From a bacterium (lineage in GTDB: Bacteria; Chloroflexota; Dormibacteria; UBA8260; Bog-877), in assembly GCA_021817025.1 (NCBI GenBank), contig JAKAWF010000009.1, positions 19,518 to 28,270 of the forward strand: a stretch of DNA of 8,753 nt, in the 5' to 3' direction. Both the position numbers and the translations under genes were made by a program. Under the pieces are notes generated by a model. The model searched no databases. It had not been told where the DNA came from and was given only the letters and a program-made list of their open reading frames with translations. Every line of letters begins with the position of its first letter. Position 1 is the stretch's first letter. This document shows, one piece after another, positions 1-4,962 of the stretch.

Positions 1-186
1 GATCTCGGGGGCGAGGGTGGACGGGGCGCTCAGGGTCACGCTTGAACACGGCGCTGGGCCGGCCGCCAGGACAGCTGGTAGGCCGCCTGAGTTCAGGGCC
101 GCCCCGGAGGCTGCGAGCGCAGTTCCCAGCAGCAGCGTGGTGGAGAGCCGCAGCGGCCAATTGAGAGACGCGGTGGTGCGATCCAT
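1..186 (-). CDS. N-terminal fragment of a probable secreted protein (runs off left edge)
   Basis: Reading the minus strand from the ATG at 186-184, 62 codons stay open to the window edge, so the protein is truncated by the window at its C-terminus. The visible N-terminus begins MDRTTASLNWPLRL and continues into a hydrophobic stretch (TTLLLGTALAASGAAL, about residues 15-30). This gives a positively charged n-region followed by an h-region, as expected for a Sec signal peptide. A cysteine at about residue 48 follows a second Ala/Gly/Pro-rich stretch (AVLAAGPAPC), but it is not a convincing lipobox. A TGA stop lies in frame upstream at about 231-233, with no other ATG, GTG or TTG between, so the start is well constrained. 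No good Shine-Dalgarno sequence precedes it. The gene is divergent from rsgA. Function of the mature protein is unknown because none of it is visible. Confidence 0.5.
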   Translation of the reverse strand, partial: MDRTTASLNWPLRLSTTLLLGTALAASGAALNSGGLPAVLAAGPAPCSSVTLSAPSTLAPEI

Positions 187-506
187 GAGTTGGGCCCGAT
201 CGTAGGTGCGGCTGGTCGGGGATCCGATGAAGCTTCACGAACGGTCGTCTGACTATTGGGCAACGATGCCACCGGAGGCGATGCGTCGTGGCATCGGGCT
301 CGGTGGCGGCCGCGCGGGCAGGCGCTTGTCAGGCGACCCGAGGCGACGCACCTCACTGGCCGTCCAGCCTCGAGGGAGGAGTGCCTCCGGTCTCAGGAAA
401 GAGCGCGCCGGGTCCCGGCTCCGACCCTCGCTTGCTGTGACCGGGGGGCGGCGCGTAGGCTTACCGGGCGGGTTGCCATCGGACAGTTCAAGGAGGTGCG
501 CAGGCG
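187..506. other. Divergent intergenic region, mostly non-coding
   Basis: This separates the leftward secreted-protein gene from rightward rsgA. A plus-strand frame stays open across it, but its translation is Arg/Gly/Ser-rich, has no recognisable domain, and precedes the conserved RsgA sequence by about 150 residues, so I treat it as non-coding. It contains a perfect 9-bp inverted repeat (264-296), a GGAGG/CCTCC hairpin (375-388), a GCCGGG/CCCGGC palindrome (407-419), and an ideal Shine-Dalgarno sequence at its right end. I did not match it to any known riboswitch class. Confidence 0.45.
264..296. repeat. Perfect 9-bp inverted repeat in divergent intergenic region
   Basis: The left arm CGATGCCAC (264-272) and the right arm GTGGCATCG (288-296) are exact reverse complements, separated by 15 bases. 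It sits 78 bases upstream of the leftward gene start and well ahead of rsgA. It could be an operator for a dimeric regulator or an RNA stem; the sequence alone does not decide. Confidence 0.45.
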
Positions 507-599
507 ATGCCGGGTTGCTCAGTCTCTGCTACCCCAACGCTTCCTTCCTCGGCCGATCTGACGGGGCTCGCCTGGGCGGAGAAATCTCCGACCCGATAG
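507..599 (+). CDS. Possible 30-residue leader ORF ahead of rsgA
   Basis: The sequence AAGGAGGTG (490-498) is a full-length match to the anti-Shine-Dalgarno sequence and lies 10 bases (counted from AGGAGG) upstream of the ATG at 507. The ORF encodes MPGCSVSATP and a further 20 residues, and stops at TAG (597-599). It is one frame away from rsgA and resembles no protein I know. It could be a leader peptide coupling translation to rsgA, the displaced start of rsgA after a frameshift, or chance. The quality of the ribosome binding site is the only positive evidence that it is translated. Confidence 0.3.
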   Translation: MPGCSVSATPTLPSSADLTGLAWAEKSPTR

Positions 600-1699
600 T
601 TGAGGGCGAGCACCCCCGATATGGAGGTTGTTGCTTACCCACTGGACACGGCCCTGACGGTCTCAGACTCGAGGACCTCGGCTGGAACCAACGGTTCGCG
701 GATGCTTTCGCGCCTCACGCGGCCGCTGGTCTACTGCCGGGAAGGATTTCGAGGTCAGATCACGGGCTGAGCACAGTGCTCACCCCCAGTCCAATCCGAG
801 CCGTCAGCAGTCGCCACGCCGTGACCACCGGCGACTGGGTGGCGTTGGGGCCCGGTGCTTCAGTGCAGGATCGTTTCCAAGTGGTGGCCATCTTGCCTCG
901 CGTCAGCGCCTTCACCCGTTTGCGGGTCGGCTCGGCTGACGCCCAGGTGGTGGCCGCGAACATCGATGTGATTCTGTTGGCGGCCAGTCTCGACCGGGAC
1001 CTGAATCCGCGCAGCCTGGAGCGTTACTTGGTGATGGGATGGGAGAGCGGTGCGACCCCAGTCGTGGTGCTCACCAAGGCGGACTGCAGGTCGGTGGCTG
1101 AGGTGGCCGGTGCGGTCGAGGCAACGCGGCAGGTTGCCCGCGGAGTAGACGTTCTGGCGGTGAGCGCAAGCACCGGAGCGGGTATGGAGGTCCTTGCTGA
1201 GCGCTGTCTTCGACCCGGGCGCACGGCGGGGGTGGTGGGGGCCTCCGGGGCTGGGAAGTCGACTCTGGTGAACTGGATGATGGGGTTCTCCGAGATGGCA
1301 ACCGGAGAGGTCCGAGCCGACGGCAAGGGCCGACATACAACCAGCCACCGGCAGCTGTTGGCGATACCCGGAAAGGGCATCCTGCTAGACACACCCGGCC
1401 TGAGGAGCCTAGGCCTTTGGCTCTCGGCGGAAGGCCTGGAGAGGACGTTTCCGGAGTTGGGTGCTCTGGCTCAGGACTGTAGGTTCAGCGACTGCTCCCA
1501 CACTCAGGAACCTGGTTGCAGCGTCCTGGCCGCGGTCGCCGGCGGGGTGCTCTCGGTCGAGCGGCTGGAGGCTTGGCGCAAGCTCGTAAGGGAGGCGCGC
1601 TCGGTTGCGGCTCGGCAGGGAGATCTGGCCCCGCAGCGAGCGGAGCGAGACCGCTGGAAGAGGCTGGCTCGCGACCAGCGTCCGCGTTCCTCGCATTGA
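515..1699 (+). CDS. rsgA: RsgA, ribosome small-subunit maturation GTPase (start uncertain)
   Basis: RsgA is a circularly permuted GTPase that checks late 30S subunit assembly and releases RbfA. Family-like sequence begins at DLGWNQRFADAFAPH (674 on) and continues into an OB-fold (AVTTGDWVALGP). The permuted G motifs then follow in order: G4 TKAD (1073-1084), G5 SASTGAG, G1 GASGAGKST (1238-1264), a G2-like HTTSHRQL, and G3 DTPG (1388-1399). The C-terminal zinc module C-x4-C-x-H-x5-C is intact (Cys codons at 1478, 1493, 1517; His at 1499), so the protein is complete at its end. The start is a problem: no ATG, GTG or TTG lies in frame between 517 and the domain. I list the nearest upstream candidate, TTG 515, giving 394 residues. 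GTG 437 and ATG 227 are other options. The usual family length, about 350, points to a start near 635, where the codon is TTA. Identity is certain; the 5' end is not. Confidence 0.93.
   Translation: MLSLCYPNASFLGRSDGARLGGEISDPIVEGEHPRYGGCCLPTGHGPDGLRLEDLGWNQRFADAFAPHAAAGLLPGRISRSDHGLSTVLTPSPIRAVSSRHAVTTGDWVALGPGASVQDRFQVVAILPRVSAFTRLRVGSADAQVVAANIDVILLAASLDRDLNPRSLERYLVMGWESGATPVVVLTKADCRSVAEVAGAVEATRQVARGVDVLAVSASTGAGMEVLAERCLRPGRTAGVVGASGAGKSTLVNWMMGFSEMATGEVRADGKGRHTTSHRQLLAIPGKGILLDTPGLRSLGLWLSAEGLERTFPELGALAQDCRFSDCSHTQEPGCSVLAAVAGGVLSVERLEAWRKLVREARSVAARQGDLAPQRAERDRWKRLARDQRPRSSH
623..637 (+). promoter_or_regulatory. Ribosome binding site followed by TTA at the expected rsgA start
   Basis: GGAGG (623-627) is followed after exactly seven bases by the in-frame codon TTA (635-637). 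Translation from here would give a 354-residue RsgA with a short N-terminus (PTGHGPDGLRLEDLGW), matching the usual length. A single-base difference from TTG would restore a normal start. This may be a real loss of the start codon, a sequence error, or coincidence. Confidence 0.35.
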
Positions 1700-1740
1700 G
1701 GGGCGATTGATCTTCAGGGGGCCAGGCCGTGGCGATCGCT

Positions 1741-1768
1741 GCTCGACCCGACCCCGGCCGGTTCGAGC
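1741..1768 (+). terminator. Hairpin after rsgA, possible terminator
   Basis: GCTCGA (1741-1746) pairs with TCGAGC (1763-1768), and the stem can extend inward past one mismatch through CC/GG. It begins 41 bases after the rsgA stop. There is no following T-tract, so termination here would be of the U-less type or Rho-dependent. Confidence 0.3.
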
Positions 1769-1894
1769 GGGCGATGGCCGAGGCTTGGTCTCGGACCGGC
1801 GAGTCCGGGCAGGGATTGGGGGGAGTTTGGGTCAGTGGGGTTTGAAGTCGGAGGCAGGGCCCCTCTCTCTGCTGCACCCTGGTGGGGACCGAGC

Positions 1895-1900
1895 TAGACT
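1895..1900 (+). promoter_or_regulatory. Promoter -10-like box ahead of the 129-residue protein
   Basis: GCTAGACT contains TAGACT, a plausible actinobacterial -10 hexamer. A start of transcription near 1907 would give a leader of about 79 bases before the ATG at 1986. No good -35 is seen; the hexamer 17 bases upstream is CTGCAC. The same GCTAnnnT pattern recurs before the tRNA. Confidence 0.35.
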
Positions 1901-1985
1901 CGGAAGGCAAAGCTGTGGTGGGAGTTCCGACGTGGGATGCGGCAGAATTCCGGCCGAGGCTGCCAAATCGACAGGAGGTTGCTTC

Positions 1986-2375
1986 ATGATCGGAGAGAAG
2001 ATCCAGCATTTTCAGGACAAGCACACTGACCTAGGTCAGCTTCAAGGCCAGATCGAGGAGTACTTGAAGGCGGAGGGGTTCAAGATCCAGACCTCGCCGC
2101 CGAGCCCTCACGGAACCGTGACACAGGCCAAGAAGGGGGGCTTCCTGGATGGGATCATCGACGCCGATCGCGCCCTGACAATTCTCATTGACGGAGAGTC
2201 CGACGACTTCACGGTCCGGACCGGGGTTGGCAAGTGGCTGGAGCATCTGGGAGTGGCGGCGGTCGAGACCCTGCTTCTCTCCGAGCTGTTCTTGGTGGTA
2301 GACGTCGCCGAGATGGCGTGGAACATCGAGATCGAGGGCAAGCTCGCCAAGAAGGTGGCGGAACTGGTCGGCTGA
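1986..2375 (+). CDS. Conserved-looking small hypothetical protein, 129 residues
   Basis: I do not recognise this protein by name. The ATG at 1986 is chosen over upstream in-frame codons because AGGAGG (1973-1978) lies seven bases before it and the upstream translation is Arg/Gly-rich junk. Residues 1-35 are an amphipathic, helix-like segment rich in Gln and Glu. Residues 35-82 look beta-rich (KIQTSPP, GTVTQAKKGGFL, DRALTILIDG, DDFTVRTG). Residues 83-115 form a more hydrophobic segment (WLEHLGVAAVETLLLSELFLVV) that could be a membrane-contacting or buried helix. The C-terminus is charged (KLAKKVAELVG). There is no signal peptide, zinc site or catalytic motif. Its own ribosome binding site, promoter-like box and strong downstream hairpin suggest a monocistronic gene. 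A cytoplasmic or membrane-peripheral alpha/beta protein is my best guess; no function is claimed. Confidence 0.8.
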   Translation: MIGEKIQHFQDKHTDLGQLQGQIEEYLKAEGFKIQTSPPSPHGTVTQAKKGGFLDGIIDADRALTILIDGESDDFTVRTGVGKWLEHLGVAAVETLLLSELFLVVDVAEMAWNIEIEGKLAKKVAELVG

Positions 2376-2395
2376 GCGGCCGGCCCTGATCCACT

Positions 2396-2424
2396 CCCGG
2401 GCCGGGAGGCGGTCCCGGCCCGGG
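2396..2424 (+). terminator. Strong 12-bp hairpin terminator
   Basis: CCCGGGCCGGGA (2396-2407) and TCCCGGCCCGGG (2413-2424) are perfect reverse complements around a 5-base loop, beginning 20 bases after the stop of the 129-residue protein. The stem has 11 G-C pairs. No T-tract follows, as at the other hairpins in this window. Confidence 0.6.
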
Positions 2425-2478
2425 GGCCGAGGCTGCCCTTCGCGGGGGGTTGGATGCACCGTGGTCGGCTCCGCGCGC

Positions 2479-2484
2479 TAGAGT
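2479..2484 (+). promoter_or_regulatory. Promoter -10-like box upstream of the aquaporin leader
   Basis: GCTAGAGT contains TAGAGT and follows the same GCTAnnnT pattern seen before the tRNA and the 129-residue protein. No -35 match is seen at normal spacing; TTGGAT at 2450-2455 is 23 bases away, which is too far. If used, the transcript would carry a leader of about 400 bases before 2900. Confidence 0.25.
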
Positions 2485-2739
2485 TCGGCGTGGACTGGGA
2501 GAGCCGGTGGCTCAGGGCCCGCACACATCGGCAGGAGGGTGATGGTCAGATGGTTGCCGAGGGACCCGGCGTGAACAGCACTTCTTTGTGATGGCTTCTC
2601 TTGAGCGGTGCATGGGCGACCCCACGGAGCGGATCCGCCGGCCCACCGGCCGTTGGACGGTCAGCCCGGATGGCAATTCACAAGTGGGCTCGGTCCTGAG
2701 GGATCCCGTCTGCCGGGAGGGCGACCGGCCATCTGGCTT

Positions 2740-2788
2740 CCTGCCTGGCAGCTTGCCCAAAGCGGACACGGCGCGAGTTCCAGGCAGG
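2740..2788. repeat. 9-bp inverted repeat in the aquaporin upstream region
   Basis: CCTGCCTGG (2740-2748) and CCAGGCAGG (2780-2788) are exact reverse complements separated by 31 bases. The arrangement would form a stem with a large loop in a transcript from the upstream box. It could equally be a spaced protein-binding site. Confidence 0.35.
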
Positions 2789-2852
2789 CACGATGGCGCC
2801 GCCGATCGGGGGCTGCGAATCGGCTCCGACTACTTTGCGAGAATGACTTCCT

Positions 2853-2874
2853 CCCCGCCCTCCCGGGGGCGGGG
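2853..2874 (+). repeat. GC-rich hairpin just ahead of the aquaporin ribosome binding site
   Basis: CCCCGCCC (2853-2860) pairs perfectly with GGGCGGGG (2867-2874) around a 6-base loop. The stem ends about 10 bases before GGGAGG (2885-2890), the likely ribosome binding site for the ATG at 2900. It may terminate upstream transcription or affect translation start. Confidence 0.4.
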
Positions 2875-2899
2875 GACATGGTCCGGGAGGACTGGCTGA

Positions 2900-3760
2900 A
2901 TGGTGGGCTCACCCGACCCCGTGGGCACTGTCGGCCAGACCGCGCGGAGGCAGGGGCCGCTGGGTGTGCCACCACACTGGGGCGGAGACTTCGACGACCT
3001 GTCTCATGAGTGGCGTCGCCTCTTCGCCGAGGTCTTGGGGACCTTCCTGCTGGTGCTGGCGGCCGCCGGCGGCCCGGTGGTGTCGGCCTTCAGCCACGGG
3101 GCGGTGAGTCAGGTCGCCTACGTGTCGGCTCCGGGCCTGATGGTGATGGCGATCATCCTCTTCATGGGTCTGGTCTCGGGCGCTCACCTGAATCCGGTGG
3201 TCAGCATCGCCTTCGCCCTTCGTCACGAATTCCCCTGGAAGCGGATCCCCGGCTATCTGGCGGCCCAGGTGGTGGGGTCTGTGCTGGCCTGCCTTCTGCT
3301 ATGGGCACTGGTCGGCAAGGTCGGCATGCTGGGCGCCACCGAGCCTGGCCGCGGCATCAGCGATCTCCAGGCGATGGGGATGGAGGCAGCCCTGACGCTG
3401 GGCCTGGTTAGCACCATCCTCGGGACGGCGTCCGGGGCCCAGAACGTGGGGACGCTGTCGGCGCTGGCAGTTGGCGGCTACATCGCCCTCGCCGGGCTGT
3501 GGTCCAGCCCCATCAGCGGAGCCTCGATGAACCCGGTCCGATCCTTCGGTCCCGATCTGGTAATGGGGGACTTCTCCCACTTCTGGGTGTACCTGGTCGG
3601 CCCGCTGCTCGGCGCCCTGCTGGCGGTCGCGGCCGCCAGGGTCCTGCGGGGCAGAGGCGGGGACGTGATGGCGGCGCGCGCAGCTCAGGGGACACTGGAA
3701 CCGATCGTTGTCGGCAATGAGCCACCGCCACCCGGGACAGTCGTCGAGATCAAGCCCTGA
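2900..3760 (+). CDS. Aquaporin / MIP-family channel
   Basis: This is a membrane channel of the major intrinsic protein family, which passes water or small neutral solutes. The two half-helix signatures are HLNPV (residues 96-100) and MNPVR (210-214), each with Val in place of the Ala of the usual NPA. Hydrophobic segments lie at about 42-62, 72-92, 115-137, 157-178, 185-200 and 228-248, giving the six-helix plan. Aligned by eye to E. coli AqpZ, the selectivity-filter positions are Pro78, Gly199, Ala208 and Arg214. These are small apart from Arg, so the pore is probably wider than a strict water channel. About 40 residues precede the first helix and about 35 hydrophilic residues follow the last. 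GGGAGG (2885-2890) supports the ATG at 2900. The next gene begins 60 bases downstream and is probably cotranscribed. Family is secure; substrate is unknown. Confidence 0.92.
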   Translation: MVGSPDPVGTVGQTARRQGPLGVPPHWGGDFDDLSHEWRRLFAEVLGTFLLVLAAAGGPVVSAFSHGAVSQVAYVSAPGLMVMAIILFMGLVSGAHLNPVVSIAFALRHEFPWKRIPGYLAAQVVGSVLACLLLWALVGKVGMLGATEPGRGISDLQAMGMEAALTLGLVSTILGTASGAQNVGTLSALAVGGYIALAGLWSSPISGASMNPVRSFGPDLVMGDFSHFWVYLVGPLLGALLAVAAARVLRGRGGDVMAARAAQGTLEPIVVGNEPPPPGTVVEIKP

Positions 3761-3771
3761 CGGGGCCAGGA

Positions 3772-3786
3772 GGCGGCCCGGCCGCC
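3772..3786 (+). repeat. Small hairpin between the aquaporin and the next gene
   Basis: GGCGGC (3772-3777) pairs with GCCGCC (3781-3786) around a 3-base loop, 11 bases after the aquaporin stop. It is short and lacks a T-tract, so it is more likely an RNA-processing or attenuating stem than a full terminator. Confidence 0.25.
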
Positions 3787-3820
3787 GTGGGCGGCACCGG
3801 GCATCACGAGGAGGACTAGG

Positions 3821-4234
3821 ATGAGCCGGAAGGAGCACTGGCAGCCGGAGCCTGACCCACACGATTACCCGGCCGCCGCCGACTATCTGTCGATGTTGCT
3901 GCCTGCCAAGGCGGTCGAGGAGGTGGTGAGTCGATTGCGGGAGGCTCCCCTGGCTCACCGCAAGGCCAAGGATCTGCTGCGCGCCAGTCGTCTGGGGTTG
4001 CTGTCGGCGAAGGATCCGGAGGTGGTCCGTGACTTCAAGAAGGTGGACCACGGAGAGCGGCTGTCCCCCGTGCTGCTGGTGCGTGGTGACCTCACTGTTG
4101 ATGTCCCCATGACCGTGGCCGATGGCTACCACCGCATCTGCGCCAGCTACCACCTTGATGAGGATGCGGACGTCCCCTGTCGGATCGCCGACTGGCCCGG
4201 GCGGATGCGAGCGGCCAAGCCGGCAACCGCCTGA
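3821..4234 (+). CDS. Hypothetical protein with an ADGYHR (ParB/sulfiredoxin-like) motif
   Basis: This is a 137-residue soluble protein with no signal peptide or membrane helix. AGGAGG (3809-3814) six bases before the ATG fixes the start. Residues 1-60 are mostly helical, with a short basic patch (HRKAKDLLRASRL). The C-terminal part reads SPVLLVRGDL, then TVADGYHRICASYHL and ADVPCRIADW. The strand-turn-'DGxHR' arrangement resembles the ParB/sulfiredoxin-like fold, in which a DGxHR segment forms part of a nucleotide- or DNA-binding site. That assignment is inference from a motif. From memory, proteins of this kind recur next to this type of aquaporin, but I could not check that. It sits 60 bases after the aquaporin and 15 bases before the LysE-type gene, which suggests one transcript. 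It might regulate or accompany the channel; no function is established. Confidence 0.8.
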   Translation: MSRKEHWQPEPDPHDYPAAADYLSMLLPAKAVEEVVSRLREAPLAHRKAKDLLRASRLGLLSAKDPEVVRDFKKVDHGERLSPVLLVRGDLTVDVPMTVADGYHRICASYHLDEDADVPCRIADWPGRMRAAKPATA

Positions 4235-4249
4235 CCCAGACGGGCTGAG

Positions 4250-4891
4250 TTGGTGCTGTCGCCCGATCGGCTTGCGGCGTTCACGGTGGTGGCGCTGGCC
4301 CTGGTCCTGATTCCCGGGCCCAGTGTTCTCTTCATCATCACCCGTGCCGTCACCCTGGGTCGGGCGGCAGCCTTGACCACGGTGCTCGGCAACACCACGG
4401 GCCAGTACCTGCAGGTATTGGCGGTGGCCTTCGGGGTCGGGATTCTAGTCGAGAGGTCGGCAATTGCCTTCTCGGCCGTGAAGCTGCTGGGTGCGCTCTA
4501 CCTGGTGGTGCTGGGAGTTCGGACCTTCCGGCGCCGGCACCAGCTCGGCGGCGAGCTCGCCCGAGGGCGGGCTGCGGTTCGCTCACGGCGTGTCTTCCGA
4601 GATGGGCTGGTGGTCGGCGCGACCAACCCCAAGACGGCGGTGTTCTTCGCTGCCGTGCTGCCTCAGTTCGTGGTCCGCTCTCAGGCGCCAGTGCCGTTCC
4701 AGATCCTCACGCTGGGGCTGGTGTGGGTTGTGATCGCTCTGCTGGTGGACAGCGCTTGGGGACTGCTGTCCATCCGCGGGGTCGGGCTTCTAGGTGGGTC
4801 TCCGAGGCGAACCTCAGCGGTGGGCGCAGTCTCCGGCGTGGTAACCGCCAGCCTCGGGGTGGGGCTGGCTCTGACCGGGACCAGAAGTTGA
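4250..4891 (+). CDS. LysE/RhtB-family amino-acid exporter
   Basis: This is a small inner-membrane exporter of the LysE/RhtB family, whose members move amino acids or derivatives outward. It has 213 residues, normal for the family. The N-terminus carries the hallmark PGP (residues 22-24) at the end of the first helix, followed by GNTTGQ (47-52), LLGALYLVVLGVRTFR (79-94) and GATNPK (123-128) at the start of the fourth hydrophobic block. About six hydrophobic segments are visible. The start is TTG at 4250 or GTG at 4253, immediately adjacent; GTG is equally plausible, and no strong ribosome binding site is seen, which fits translational coupling to the gene ending 15 bases earlier. Family is secure. 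The substrate cannot be read from the sequence. Confidence 0.88.
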   Translation: MVLSPDRLAAFTVVALALVLIPGPSVLFIITRAVTLGRAAALTTVLGNTTGQYLQVLAVAFGVGILVERSAIAFSAVKLLGALYLVVLGVRTFRRRHQLGGELARGRAAVRSRRVFRDGLVVGATNPKTAVFFAAVLPQFVVRSQAPVPFQILTLGLVWVVIALLVDSAWGLLSIRGVGLLGGSPRRTSAVGAVSGVVTASLGVGLALTGTRS

Positions 4892-4962
4892 CGGCGGCGG
4901 GCTGGGCACTGGTCCGGGGGCCTTCTGGCCGCAGCCACCCACCTCTGTGAGCGGTCATCCCG

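Larger units (their letters stand above)
2425..2899. other. 475-base region without a convincing gene, possible structured leader
   Basis: Open frames exist on both strands (for example plus 2588-2899), but their translations are rich in Arg, Pro, Gly and Ser, lack any domain, and have no ribosome binding site, so I leave them out. The region holds a -10-like box (2479-2484), a 10-codon mini-ORF at 2539 behind AGGAGG, a 9-bp inverted repeat (2740-2788) and a GC hairpin next to the aquaporin ribosome binding site (2853-2874). It may be a long 5' leader of the aquaporin gene. It matched no riboswitch class I could recall. Confidence 0.4.

Noticed and set aside
17..205. 62-codon plus-strand frame at the left edge
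   Set aside because: It overlaps the minus-strand signal-peptide gene, which has a better reading, and has no ribosome binding site or motif.
340..485. Resemblance of short pieces (GCCTCCGG, GGGTTGCC) to a c-di-GMP-I riboswitch
   Set aside because: The conserved core and its order could not be matched; only scattered short words agree, so no riboswitch is claimed.
206..514. N-terminal extension of the rsgA frame back to GTG 206
   Set aside because: The added residues are Arg/Gly-rich, unlike any RsgA N-terminus, and would make the protein about 150 residues too long.
2588..2899. 103-codon plus-strand frame ending just at the aquaporin start
   Set aside because: The translation has no recognisable domain and is dominated by Arg, Gly, Pro and Ser. 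No Shine-Dalgarno sequence precedes it. A stop next to a start is suggestive but not enough.
3299..4153. 284-codon open frame on the minus strand opposite the aquaporin and ADGYHR genes
   Set aside because: It is antisense to two well-supported genes, its translation is rich in His, Gln, Arg and Pro with no domain, and such frames are common opposite GC-rich genes.
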